Positions 49,002 to 57,737 of a stretch of 64,000 bases of DNA are shown piece by piece. The notes beneath the pieces are model-generated. The model searched no databases and was not told the DNA's origin. It saw only the letters and a list, made by a program, of their open reading frames with translations. The position numbers were made by a program, and so were the translations under genes. Location of the stretch: positions 19,753-83,752 of the IMG/VR virus record IMGVR_UViG_3300049433_000139; one strand, written 5' to 3'. The stretch's first letter is position 1, and each line of letters starts with the position of its first letter. The DNA comes from a virus.

Positions 49002-50226
49002 CGGTTTCCGGTTAATTGACCGCGGAGCCGGGCGCGAAGCGTATTGGTACGCCGCGAAGCGAGCTGTCAAAAAAGGCTACTTTCCCAAAACCGTCCGCCT
49101 TCACGGCGACCTGACTTCGTTCAAAGACGTGCAAGCCATGTTTCAGCGTTGCAACGTCCTTTGGTCCGAGATGACGGATTGGATGGCGACCGGCGAGAGT
49201 GACCGGCGCCCGGTTTATGACGGTACAGTCGGCTCCCTCATTCGCTGCTATCAGACGGACCCCGAGTCCACTTACCACGACCTGCGGTTCAACACGCAGC
49301 GGGGCTATAATTCATGGTTCACGGCGTTGGGCGAAGTGGCAGGGTCGAGGCGTATTTCCGCGCTCGCCGGCACGGACCTGCGCGGCTGGTATCGCGAAGT
49401 GCGGAAGCCTCGCAAATCTGGCTCGCCAAGGGAGCGATTGGCCAAGGCCATTATTCAGGCAATGCGAATCGTGCTCGCCTACGGCCGCGAATTGGGGCTG
49501 GAGGATTGTATCGCGCTTTCCGCCATGATCGAGGGCATGGAATTCCGTAAAGAGAACGACGAAAAGCGGTCGCTACCCAAACGAAATAAAGTGGTCATGA
49601 CTTACGGCCAAGCTGAGGCGATCGTGCGCGAGGGACTGGCAAGAGGGACGCACCGCGGCCGTTCGGTCGCGCTGTCCGTGGCTGCGCAGTTCGAATTCAC
49701 CATTAGTCAGATTGACGCCATTGGCTATTGGATGCCTGTGCGGGGCGTGGCGGTCCACCCCGGCGACGTGGTGCGCGCCGGCAAAGTTTGGCGCCCCGGC
49801 CTGCGGTTCGAGGACTTCGAATCGGGCATCCTGGACTTGGCCCGGCTCAAGACGGGGCGGACCGCGCAGTTCGACGTCGCCGAGTACCCGCTTTTCCAGT
49901 TGGCCTTAAGCAGCGTCCCACCCGACGCGCGGCACGGACCATTGGTCACGGATGACGACGGGGATCCGGTGCGCTACCGGGTGTTCTATGGCATGTACAG
50001 AGACGTTGCGGACGCCGCTGGCGTGCCCAAGGATGTTTGGAACGCCAGAGCGCGGCACGGCGGCGGGACCGAAGCACGGGCCTCCGGGGCGTCGATTGAG
50101 GACACCACAGACCACATGCAGAAGTCGGACATGGAAGGCACCCGCCGGGACTACATCGGCGGGAACGTGGAGACGACGCGGCGGGTGGCGCGTTCGAGGG
50201 TGGCGGGCAGAAAGGCGGCGGGGTAG
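48943..50226 (+). CDS. Phage tyrosine integrase
   Basis: A 427-residue protein. N-terminal arm- and core-binding segments (residues 1-190, including WFTALGEVAGSRRISALAG), then the catalytic domain: LDLARLKTGRTAQFDV (beta-hairpin Lys), RARHGGGTEARASGASIED as box II and MEGTRRDYIGGN with the candidate nucleophile Tyr. Box I, EFTISQIDAIGYW, seems to lack the usual Arg; relatives of this family typically have LRQ there. If so the enzyme may be impaired or may use another Arg. It lies at the right end of the prophage, next to the att site. Confidence 0.8.
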   Translation: MARKHLPLLIGGIQVEITANGFRLIDRGAGREAYWYAAKRAVKKGYFPKTVRLHGDLTSFKDVQAMFQRCNVLWSEMTDWMATGESDRRPVYDGTVGSLIRCYQTDPESTYHDLRFNTQRGYNSWFTALGEVAGSRRISALAGTDLRGWYREVRKPRKSGSPRERLAKAIIQAMRIVLAYGRELGLEDCIALSAMIEGMEFRKENDEKRSLPKRNKVVMTYGQAEAIVREGLARGTHRGRSVALSVAAQFEFTISQIDAIGYWMPVRGVAVHPGDVVRAGKVWRPGLRFEDFESGILDLARLKTGRTAQFDVAEYPLFQLALSSVPPDARHGPLVTDDDGDPVRYRVFYGMYRDVADAAGVPKDVWNARARHGGGTEARASGASIEDTTDHMQKSDMEGTRRDYIGGNVETTRRVARSRVAGRKAAG

Positions 50227-50238
50227 GGCGTTATTTGG

Positions 50239-50475
50239 TCACGAACGCCGACGCCGAGGCGGCCTGAATTTCCTTGGTGGTGATGTGATTGCCTCCAGTA
50301 CCGACATGGGTTGGCCGGCGTCGCCCAACTGCGCTGGCGACAAGCCCTCATCCGCAATTTTGTAGCCCGCGAGGAAGGCGCGATAGAGCTGTTGGTACTT
50401 CACGCCGTCCTTATGTCGCTTCCATAGCGGCCAAGCCTCATCAAGGTGGTCATGAAATGCGTCCTTAAGGCTCAT
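50239..50475 (-). CDS. Small phage protein at the att end
   Basis: A 78-residue protein starting MSLKDAFHDHLDEAWPLWK with GGGAGC upstream. Helical, ends in a basic stretch (PRKFRPPRRRRS). Convergent with the integrase. First gene after the promoter at 50504-50531. Function unknown. Confidence 0.55.
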   Translation of the reverse strand: MSLKDAFHDHLDEAWPLWKRHKDGVKYQQLYRAFLAGYKIADEGLSPAQLGDAGQPMSVLEAITSPPRKFRPPRRRRS

Positions 50476-50503
50476 GGTCCGCGCTCCCAATTACTTACGC
50501 CGC

Positions 50504-50531
50504 ACCCTATCCGACCCATGGCAAAAGTCAA
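50504..50531 (-). promoter_or_regulatory. Phage-family promoter, leftward, at the att end
   Basis: TTGACT (50531-50526), spacer TTTGCCATGGGTCGGA (16 bases), TAGGGT (50509-50504). A second TTGACTTAC half copy lies at 50545-50553 (minus). Confidence 0.6.
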
Positions 50532-50592
50532 CCGAAATGGTGTAAGTCAACACAATTGCTTACGAACCCCTTTAGAATCAACGCCTCGTATA

Positions 50593-50649
50593 TGACTGTA
50601 AATCAGCCGTCTTATGACTTCGAAGGTTCGAGTCCTTCTTCCCCCACCA
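50593..50649 (+). tRNA. 3' half of tRNA-Tyr (attachment-site remnant)
   Basis: TGACTGTAAATCAGCC carries the anticodon loop with GTA, followed by a long variable arm (GTC TTAT GAC), a T arm (GAAGG TTCGAGT CCTTC) and TTCCCCC plus ACCA. The 5' half (acceptor and D arms) is absent, and the anticodon stem pairs only over three bases on its 5' side. This is the displaced 3' part of the target gene at a prophage junction, so the core of the att site lies in or before the anticodon loop. An intact tRNA-Tyr should be at the far left end, outside the window. Confidence 0.85.
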
Positions 50650-50709
50650 GCTTTGCTCGCGAAGCGAGCGAAGCTGCCACGCCGAAGCCCATCCGGCGAA
50701 GGCGGGCTG
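50650..50709. repeat. Palindromic element after the tRNA fragment
   Basis: GCTTTGCTCGC (50650-50660) pairs with GCGAGCGAAGC (50664-50674) around GAA, an 11-base stem with one G-U. A second shorter palindrome follows at 50681-50697. Palindromes of this form are familiar from Bradyrhizobium genomes, where many copies follow genes; I recall this and have not checked. Confidence 0.6.
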
Positions 50710-50749
50710 TGTACGCGAGCTACGGCTCGGGAGCTATCCTGCTTTCGCC

Positions 50750-50863
50750 CTGACGGGCTACGCGTGGCGCAGCAACCGCTTCTCGCTCGCCGCCTTCGAA
50801 GGCGAGTTCTCCGGCAACGTCACCAGCTATACCGGCAAGGGCGCCGCACGATATTCTTGGTGA
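50750..50863 (+). pseudogene. C-terminal remnant of an autotransporter-like outer-membrane barrel
   Basis: An open frame with no start codon reads LTGYAWRSNRFSLAAFEGE and ends GAARYSW before TGA at 50861. Alternating aromatic and polar residues and the terminal aromatic residue are typical of the last strands of an outer-membrane barrel. Only 37 codons remain. Confidence 0.45.
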
Positions 50864-51087
50864 GCGGTGCCGGCTCTTGCGGTGGCCGCGTGCAGGCCGT
50901 GGCCAAAGATCAACGCGAACGCCGTGTAAGCGGCGATTTTCGGCGGCAAGCCCGGCTGAACAGACTGCCGGACAGCGGTTCCACCGCCGCTCGGCCCTTT
51001 CGCAGCACATTTTCTTCTTTCATTGGCACGAATTCCACTTAAGATAGAGAGCATTAGGTTTGCGTAATTATTATTAAAGGTTTGCCG
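50864..51087. other. Non-coding stretch before the sensor-protease operon
   Basis: No supported gene. The last 60 bases are AT-rich (AATTATTATTAAAGG) and hold the Shine-Dalgarno-like AAAGG before the ATG at 51088. A clear sigma-70 promoter is not evident; a TTGGCA at 51024 with ATAGAG-like bases about 20 downstream is a weak candidate. Confidence 0.4.
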
Positions 51088-53772
51088 ATGCCCGAATTAG
51101 TTCAGAAGGGCAGTATAGCGGACGGACACCTTCTTTCGTCAGCACTGCCGTGCCTGCTTGTAGATGGCGACGGCATTGTTGTGAACGCGAGTCCGGCCGC
51201 TGAACGCCTTTGTGTCTCGCTCGCCAACCGGCCTCTGGCTGAGGCATTCGGTATATCCCGCGAAGCTTTGGCAGAGCACCTCGCAAGCCAGGGAAAACGT
51301 GTGCTTGTGGGCGAAAGCGTCGATATCAACGAGCACACCAACCATGTCGTCGCGCAGGCCGTCCAAATGCCTGAACGCTCGGGGACACTGGTCGTACTGA
51401 CCGACCTGCAGCCGTCGCGCCGCGCCGAAGAACAGCGCTTCGACGTAACACCCTATCCGGTTCTGCGGCTGTCATTTGACGGGCACATTGTTTTCACCAA
51501 CGAAGCAGCGCAACGCCAGCTTGGCGCAAACCTGATTGGCCGCCGGTTGTCGGACATTTTCCCCGAGACGGCGCGAGCCGAATTAATTCGCGAGTTTGCG
51601 ACCGACCCTCGTGAAAGCTCGGAGTACGACCTGCCGGCGCCGGATGCATTGCAAAGTTCCGAGGGCGCAACGGAGGTCCGGCTGTTTCTGATGCCCGACC
51701 TCGGTCCCGGAGACTACATCATCGGACGCATTGCCGTAGTGTCGTGGAATCCGTACGAAAAATACCGCGATGCCATCAGCACGGCGGTTAATCTGGGTGG
51801 CGGATGGGAACGCGCGTTTCGCGCGATGCTGGATGCGCTTCGCGTGGCAGTGCCCCATGATCGCGCCATCTTCGGCGTGTTCGCTGAAGACGGCACGCGC
51901 TTCCGCGTCACGCTTGTCCATCCTCAGCCCGAAGTGCCATGGCCTCGCCGTTGGGTTAACGTTCCGCCCGATCGCGCGGCTAGAGTCGCCAAAGGACCAT
52001 ACATCGACAACAACTGGGATGAAACGATCAAAGCGTACCCCAAGCTTCTTGACGATCCCACGGTTAAACGCAACATCGAGGACGGGATCGTTGGAATGCT
52101 TGTGCTGCCGATAGGTGGGCAAGGTATCCCGGACGGAGTTCTGACGTTTGCAAGCCGCAGCAAGGCCGCTTTCGACGATCAGGCACTACCCTTGCTGGGC
52201 TCGTTGCGCGTGGAATCCTATGTGGCCACGCTACTGCGCATGGCCGAGCGCGAGGACATTGCGGCGGTGGGGCGAATTGGCGATGCAATCGTCAAGGCAC
52301 AAAATATTCCTGACGCCGCCGATTTGCTGCTGAAAGACCTGGTGACCCATTTCAAGTGGGATCATGCGGCCCTGTTTTTTGCCGACGTTGCCTACAAGCG
52401 TACGGTGCTGGCGCGCCAATATCCCAATTTGAGCAAGTCCGGTGCTATGGATGAATTGGCAGTGGTGCCGGGATACTGGCAGCCACTGGATCGGGATCGC
52501 CCTGAGGAATCCGGAATGCTCGGGGCGGCTTTTTTTGCCGGCGAACCGCTGGTGGTCGAGGATACCGAAGCCCGCGGCCCTGACGGCAAACCCCTGTTCC
52601 ACTATCGGACCGCGGAGGGTTCCAAACAGCGGCGCTCGGCGATGACGGTGCCGATCCGGGTGAATCGCGAGATTCGTTGGTTGCTCGATATCGAATCTCT
52701 GACCACCCATGCTTTCGGCAACGACGACAAACGGATGGTCGAAAGAATTGTCCGCCGTCTCGAGCAGCGGATGGCTCTGCTGACCGAGCGGGTTTTGAGC
52801 GTGGCGCTGCTCAATACGATCGAGCAGGGCACGATCATGACGGACCGCGGGGGCCGCATTCTGCGCGCGAACCGAAGGGCCAGGGAATTACTCCGCCTGA
52901 ATGGCGAGTGGGCCGATTGGGGCAAGATTGAGCGTTACGGCGCGGATGAGCAGAGCCGGAACGTCCTCGCCAGCCACGCGATCGTGGAACGGCAACCGCT
53001 TCGAATTTGCGGCGAAGAAGGTGGCGTAGGGAACGCGGTCCTGGCCTCCCGGCGGGATTTGGATTTGGATACCGGCGACTCGTTCTGGCTTTTCACCGAT
53101 CTGCGCGTCGATGAGTGGCACCACGATTCTCATTTTATCGAAAGCACAATTCGGGAGGTTGCGGATCAAGCCCGCGGGCCTCTGATGTTGGCAGTTTCAT
53201 TCGTCAAGCGGATCGCGGAGGGCGCTCTTAGCAGCGATCTGGCGTCGCGCGCCGTTGCGGAACTCGGAAAGGCGAGTCTGACCTACAAGCGAATCGCCGA
53301 TTCTGTCGAAGCTCGCAAGGATCCAATAAGAACGCGGCGGTCACTGCAGCTGGATTCGTTGCTGCGCGATTTGCACAAAGCACTGCCGAAATGGGATGCG
53401 GGCCAGATCGACCTGTTCTTGCCGCGCAGCCACTTGTGTGTGTCGGGTGACGGGGCCCGCGTCGAGTTGGCGCTTCGCCTGATCGTGGCGTTTTTTCTGG
53501 GCCGCCTTCATCATACCGCGGCTCACGATAAAATAATCGATCTTGCGTTGCGCCAACGGCACGGAATGGCGGTCATCAAGCTATCGCTCAGGGAAGCTGA
53601 AAAGCCCGGCGCCCGCCTGCAGAAATTGCGTTTGCAAGTGGGAGCACCGTTGGAGACGGCCTCCATCATCGTGACCGCGCATGGTGGACAAATTTACGGG
53701 GCAGGTTTGGATTCAGGCTCGCCCCAAATGGAAGTCCGCCTGCCATTGCAAGAGGCCGACCATGCCGGATAA
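51088..53772 (+). CDS. PAS/GAF multi-domain sensor with a degenerate histidine-kinase core
   Basis: An 894-residue protein from ATG 51088. Order of domains by pattern: PAS-like (residues about 15-105, ALPCLLVDGDGIVVNASPAA), PAS (about 118-215, LRLSFDGHIVFTNEAAQRQL), GAF (about 240-390), GAF (about 400-565), a third PAS-like (about 570-680, TIMTDRGGRILRANRRAREL), then a kinase-like end. In the dimerisation helix the expected His is replaced: EVADQARGPLMLAV instead of VAHExxxPL. The ATPase half lacks an N-box Asn but retains GGQIYGAGLDSGSPQ near the C-terminus. It therefore looks like a pseudokinase sensor. No membrane spans. It overlaps the CHAT gene by 11 bases. Confidence 0.75.
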   Translation: MPELVQKGSIADGHLLSSALPCLLVDGDGIVVNASPAAERLCVSLANRPLAEAFGISREALAEHLASQGKRVLVGESVDINEHTNHVVAQAVQMPERSGTLVVLTDLQPSRRAEEQRFDVTPYPVLRLSFDGHIVFTNEAAQRQLGANLIGRRLSDIFPETARAELIREFATDPRESSEYDLPAPDALQSSEGATEVRLFLMPDLGPGDYIIGRIAVVSWNPYEKYRDAISTAVNLGGGWERAFRAMLDALRVAVPHDRAIFGVFAEDGTRFRVTLVHPQPEVPWPRRWVNVPPDRAARVAKGPYIDNNWDETIKAYPKLLDDPTVKRNIEDGIVGMLVLPIGGQGIPDGVLTFASRSKAAFDDQALPLLGSLRVESYVATLLRMAEREDIAAVGRIGDAIVKAQNIPDAADLLLKDLVTHFKWDHAALFFADVAYKRTVLARQYPNLSKSGAMDELAVVPGYWQPLDRDRPEESGMLGAAFFAGEPLVVEDTEARGPDGKPLFHYRTAEGSKQRRSAMTVPIRVNREIRWLLDIESLTTHAFGNDDKRMVERIVRRLEQRMALLTERVLSVALLNTIEQGTIMTDRGGRILRANRRARELLRLNGEWADWGKIERYGADEQSRNVLASHAIVERQPLRICGEEGGVGNAVLASRRDLDLDTGDSFWLFTDLRVDEWHHDSHFIESTIREVADQARGPLMLAVSFVKRIAEGALSSDLASRAVAELGKASLTYKRIADSVEARKDPIRTRRSLQLDSLLRDLHKALPKWDAGQIDLFLPRSHLCVSGDGARVELALRLIVAFFLGRLHHTAAHDKIIDLALRQRHGMAVIKLSLREAEKPGARLQKLRLQVGAPLETASIIVTAHGGQIYGAGLDSGSPQMEVRLPLQEADHAG

Positions 53773-55270
53773 CCAGGAAATCCGTGTCATTAGCGCAAAT
53801 GACATTGTTCAGGATGTGTTGCAGAGCGAGATCGATCGCCTGGGCCCCCGATTGCCTCTGGTCAATCCGCGCATTACACGGTCATCAAGCTTGAAACATG
53901 CCCGTGACCAGATCGGAAAAGTTCAGCCGACGCTGGTAGTGCTGGATCCGGAAACGCCATCGAAGGATGGAACGCAGTCTTCGCGCGATATGCCCTCCGC
54001 CTTGATCGACGGAATTGGCGCGAAGGCGCCCATTCTCGTTGCTTTGACCCATTCCGAACAAGGTTGGGCGCAAGAAACGATTCGTCGTCCCGGCCTTTTA
54101 GTCTGGAACTGGGAGAATCAAAACAATGAGAACAACAAAAACGATAGCTGTACACTAGAACGCCTCCTGCCTTTGATTCTCAAGCCATCGCAAAAGCGCA
54201 AACTTCGAGCTGTCATTCGGCTCGGCTTGCGTCAGCCGACGTGCGACATCGATGTCGGAGATGCAGCTCTATTCCGCGATCTGCCGCTGGACGTCGAAGA
54301 TCTCTACAGGCGTGATTGGCGAACCGAAACCCAGCAGGTGCAGGGTCTGTTCGATGCTGACAATCGGATAACATCGTGGACATTTCTGGCGATGACAGGA
54401 AAGACGCTGTTCACCGCGATTTTTGACAAGCTTGGCGCGGCCTTGGTGCATGCACGCAACAATGGCACCACACTGGATTTGCGGTTTGAAATCGACCGGG
54501 ATGAAGTTGACCAACTGTTCTCAATGCCAGTCGAACTTCTCAACATCGAGGCAAATTGGGAGGGCTTCTTCTGCAGGACAACGGCCATGGCGCGGCGGGT
54601 GACGTCGCGTTCGGCCCATGAACGCCGGGAACCCTCGGAGCAGCCTGTTTTGCTATTTGTGGATGCGTCGGCGACACGAGGAGCCATGGATGTGGTCAAC
54701 AAAGAGGGCGAAGTTGAAAGCCGATCCTTCCGGGATTTGTCCGGTGCCGTGGCTGCCGAGCAGAAGGAACTTGAAGGGCTTGCGGCGTACTGCCGGCTCG
54801 AGGTTCTGAAGCCCAGGGAGGGGACCAGCTTGCAAGACGCCTTGCAGGATCGGCTGTCCGACACCTCCAAGCCGCCCCCGGAGATAATCCATTTTACCGG
54901 ACACGCTATTTCGCCGGAGTTCGGCAGCACCGAACTTATATTGCCGAGCGCCCGTCTGGGTGCGGTCGACCGGCTTCCGGTTGAGGTTTTCGCAGGTTGG
55001 CTCCCTGCGCAGGTGCAATTGGTTGTCCTGTCCGCCTGTCAGGGAGTTTCTGCGGATACGGCCCGGCGGCTGCACGCCGCCAAGGACATCGCTGTACTCG
55101 GTTTCCGGTGGGAGGTTCAGGCGGGAGCGGCGGCCGAGTTTGTCATCAACTTTTATAAAGCACGCCTGAAGCAGCGGGAGTCTATTGCTAACGCATATAA
55201 GACTGCTTGTTTAAAGGGTAACACCGCCAATTCCGCCTGGGCTGCCGCCGTGTTGCACGACCATGACTGA
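53762..55270 (+). CDS. Receiver-like domain fused to CHAT (caspase-like) protease
   Basis: A 502-residue protein from ATG 53762. Residues 1-130 look like a response-regulator receiver: IRVISANDIVQDVLQSEID, LVVLDPETPS with an Asp, and APILVALTHSEQG; the usual Lys is not clear. Residues about 290-490 are a CHAT domain with HFTGHA (catalytic His381) and VLSACQGVS (catalytic Cys426), the His-Cys dyad. CHAT proteases cut a specific partner when activated and are used in cell-death and defence systems. The sensor gene upstream overlaps it, and an unknown gene follows by 12 bases. The substrate is unknown; the partner gene is a candidate. Confidence 0.8.
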   Translation: MPDNQEIRVISANDIVQDVLQSEIDRLGPRLPLVNPRITRSSSLKHARDQIGKVQPTLVVLDPETPSKDGTQSSRDMPSALIDGIGAKAPILVALTHSEQGWAQETIRRPGLLVWNWENQNNENNKNDSCTLERLLPLILKPSQKRKLRAVIRLGLRQPTCDIDVGDAALFRDLPLDVEDLYRRDWRTETQQVQGLFDADNRITSWTFLAMTGKTLFTAIFDKLGAALVHARNNGTTLDLRFEIDRDEVDQLFSMPVELLNIEANWEGFFCRTTAMARRVTSRSAHERREPSEQPVLLFVDASATRGAMDVVNKEGEVESRSFRDLSGAVAAEQKELEGLAAYCRLEVLKPREGTSLQDALQDRLSDTSKPPPEIIHFTGHAISPEFGSTELILPSARLGAVDRLPVEVFAGWLPAQVQLVVLSACQGVSADTARRLHAAKDIAVLGFRWEVQAGAAAEFVINFYKARLKQRESIANAYKTACLKGNTANSAWAAAVLHDHD

Positions 55271-55282
55271 CGGAGAAACGAC

Positions 55283-56572
55283 ATGTGGACTGCCCTTAAT
55301 CCGGTAATCGAGTTCCTGGGAGCCGGAGTCCACGGTCGCAGTAATCTGCGTCAAATCTACACGCCGGTCGTCTCGGACGCTCGTGAACCGGGGCTGGGTG
55401 GAGATCAGTTCGTTGCAGGCAAGACTTATTTCAGCGTGCGTTTGATTGAGCTCCGGCTGGCGACGGCTGGACGCTATCTCACCGAATTCCTGCCGATGTG
55501 CACCTGCGTCCTGAGCTTCCAGCAGGGAGCCGACAAGCGAACGATCCCCTTTATCGCCGGGGCGGACATGATCCGCGGACTGGTGGGGCAGAATGCACCA
55601 GCGGACGCTGCCAAGCGGATCGCCTTTGCAAATCTCGCCGCCGCTACAAACGTGCCGGTGCCGGGCGGCGATGTGACGATGTACCTGTCGCTGTGCCGGT
55701 TCAAGGACAGCAGTCTGGTGCGCGGACTGCTCGACCTCGCGACGAAAACCGTCACTGCGGTTGGCGGTCCGGTTGCCGGTCCGATGGCGAAGGCGGCAAA
55801 CGATTTTGTCGGCGGATTGATGAATATCTTCTCGATGGACGGGGTGGAAACCCGGTTTGGACGTCTCGATGGAAAAGCGCTCGGCACCAGCGGCTATCGT
55901 CTGCTGGCCGGATCCGCGGACCCTTCGCTGAACCCTCAGGAGTTGCGCGTGCAGGACGGCCAGCTCATGCGCCGCGTCGAGGGCAAGGATGTCCCGATCG
56001 ACGACGTCGACTACCTTGTGATCGCGTTCGAGCACCGGTCGACGCTGATCGACGTCACCTTCTCTCTGGTAGAGGCGCTGCCTTTTCACGCGCACTGGCG
56101 CGCCGTCATGGACAAGATCGTACGCGCCAGAGGCGCTCCTGCCGCCGCCGACGCCGAGATGATCGAACTTCGCGCTGCCGTGCTGATGTCGCCGGAACTG
56201 ACGGAAATGGACCGGCTGCCGTTGCTTCAACTCTACGACGTAAAGCGGGAGCAAATGGAGGCGCAGTTCAACCCGAACAAGGAAAAGAAAAGCGGCGGCG
56301 CAGGCTTGCAGGCTGTGCTCGAGCGTCGCGTGCAAATCGAAACCAAATCCGGCGGGATCGCGGCATCCCTACTCGGCACGGCGACCAAGGCGATGACGAA
56401 TGTGCTCACCGGAGAGGATGGTGTTAAAGCGGGCGAAAAGCCTGACGGCAGAAACATGGTGTCAACGTTCAAGGAAATCCTGCAAGGACAGAGCGAGCAG
56501 ATCGCCGCGGCGAGTCGTGAAGAACTCGCCGAGACAGCGCGCGCCTATGTCGCGGCCGCTGCGCGGAGGTAG
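55283..56572 (+). CDS. Unrecognised third gene of the sensor-protease operon
   Basis: A 429-residue protein starting MWTALNPVIEFLGAGVHGR with GGAGAAAC upstream. The first 150 residues are alpha-beta, including SVRLIELRLATAGRYLTEF; residues about 145-185 are rich in small and hydrophobic residues (GGPVAGPMAKAANDFVGGLM) and could form an amphipathic or membrane-active helix; the C-terminal 90 residues are helical and charged. I do not recognise a family. Position directly after the CHAT gene makes it a candidate substrate or effector. Confidence 0.7.
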   Translation: MWTALNPVIEFLGAGVHGRSNLRQIYTPVVSDAREPGLGGDQFVAGKTYFSVRLIELRLATAGRYLTEFLPMCTCVLSFQQGADKRTIPFIAGADMIRGLVGQNAPADAAKRIAFANLAAATNVPVPGGDVTMYLSLCRFKDSSLVRGLLDLATKTVTAVGGPVAGPMAKAANDFVGGLMNIFSMDGVETRFGRLDGKALGTSGYRLLAGSADPSLNPQELRVQDGQLMRRVEGKDVPIDDVDYLVIAFEHRSTLIDVTFSLVEALPFHAHWRAVMDKIVRARGAPAAADAEMIELRAAVLMSPELTEMDRLPLLQLYDVKREQMEAQFNPNKEKKSGGAGLQAVLERRVQIETKSGGIAASLLGTATKAMTNVLTGEDGVKAGEKPDGRNMVSTFKEILQGQSEQIAAASREELAETARAYVAAAARR

Positions 56573-56607
56573 GGCACAACAACAAAAGACGCAGGATTGC
56601 TCCCGGT

Positions 56608-56892
56608 TCAAATCACGGGAATCATGGGCCCATAATAGGCGCCCCAGTGGCCCCACACATCGCGGCTCCCGTAGCCGCGGAATTCGCCACGCAAACCGCC
56701 GGCGCAGTTGCCGTAACCATCGTAACCGTGACCGCAAGTGCCACCGAAGCCGCCGCCAAGGTTATTGCCGCGAGAATCAACAGCTCCGCCACCGGCGCCA
56801 TAATCGCCGCCGCTGGCAAATGCGCCGGCGGATAGAGTGGAACTTCCGAGAACAAGGAGAATTGCAAGAATAATTGTAGCGCTGCGCAACAT
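56608..56892 (-). CDS. Gly-rich predicted secreted protein
   Basis: A 94-residue protein with a signal peptide (MLRSATIILAILLVLGSST) and a Gly/Tyr/Asn-rich mature part with two Cys (GGTCGHGYDGYGNCAGG). Such proteins are common in Bradyrhizobium-like genomes; function unknown. Convergent with the operon upstream. Confidence 0.6.
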   Translation of the reverse strand: MLRSATIILAILLVLGSSTLSAGAFASGGDYGAGGGAVDSRGNNLGGGFGGTCGHGYDGYGNCAGGLRGEFRGYGSRDVWGHWGAYYGPMIPVI

Positions 56893-57187
56893 TGACGACT
56901 CTTTGAGATGCTTCCCGCATCCGCCTCGCTTCAGGACTATTGTCGACGTGCTGCCCGCACGCGAGCTTCTGGCCGGCCTGCGGAAGATCTATCAACGTGC
57001 ACCTGCAATCGCTTGCCCGATATTGCTGTTCGCGCATCGGTGCGGTTCGGCCGAGCGAAGGCGCCGTTCCGGCTAAATTACTATTTAATTGAAAACATCG
57101 AGGCCGGAAAAGATTTGCAGGTATCGGTTGGGGGCACGCAGCTCAGACAGCATTGTCCTGTGCTTGCGGTTGAAAGCCGCCCGACCA
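56893..57187. other. Intergenic region before dps
   Basis: About 295 bases with no supported gene. Divergent promoters for the secreted protein and for dps would lie here, but I cannot assign them; an AT-rich ATTACTATTTAATTG at 57076-57090 is a possible -10 region for dps. Confidence 0.35.
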
Positions 57188-57703
57188 ATGATCAACGAGG
57201 TCACCGATATGTTGCACAGAGCGCCCCTCACGATTCCCACGGCCCTTCCGGAAAAAGCGGTTCATGACATTTCGCAAGCGTTGATACCGCTGCTCTCCGA
57301 TGTGTTTGCGTTGTATCTCAAAACAAAGAACTTTCATTGGCATATGTCTGGCCCGCATTTCCGGGACTATCATTTGATGCTCGACGATCAGGGCGAGCAG
57401 ATTTTCGCGATGACGGACGCCATTGCCGAGCGAGCACGGAAGCTCGGAGGTACGACCATTCGCTCCATCGGGCAGATTTCGCGTTTTCAGCGCGTCGTCG
57501 ACAACGATGCCGAAACCGTTGAGCCGCTCGACATGATAGCCGAACTCCGGGACGATAATGCTGGTCTGACGCAGACCATGCGCGAGGTGCATTCGCTATG
57601 CGACGAGGCAGGGGATGTGGCCACCGCAAGCCTGCTGGAGAACTGGATTGACGAATCCGAGAGGCGAACCTGGTTCCTGTTCGAATGCGGCCGGCATGTC
57701 TAA
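57188..57703 (+). CDS. dps: Dps-family ferritin-like protein
   Basis: A 171-residue protein. KTKNFHWHMSGPHFRDYHLM gives the Dps ferroxidase His and the conserved W; DDQGEQIFAMTDAIAERAR and a later RWFLFECGR end fit the four-helix bundle. Dps stores iron and protects DNA under oxidative stress. ATG at 57188 is used; 57209 (MLHRAPLTIPTAL) is an alternative. Normal length for the family. Confidence 0.85.
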   Translation: MINEVTDMLHRAPLTIPTALPEKAVHDISQALIPLLSDVFALYLKTKNFHWHMSGPHFRDYHLMLDDQGEQIFAMTDAIAERARKLGGTTIRSIGQISRFQRVVDNDAETVEPLDMIAELRDDNAGLTQTMREVHSLCDEAGDVATASLLENWIDESERRTWFLFECGRHV

Positions 57704-57737
57704 GGCCAAGCCGCGAGACCAGCTGCGGGAGGCGCCA

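Noticed and set aside
50593-50649. Intact tRNA gene
   Set aside because: No acceptor or D arm is found upstream and the 5' anticodon stem does not pair fully.
55211-56335. 374-codon minus-strand frame
   Set aside because: Antisense to the third gene of the sensor-protease operon; the plus-strand gene has a good Shine-Dalgarno, operon spacing and balanced composition.
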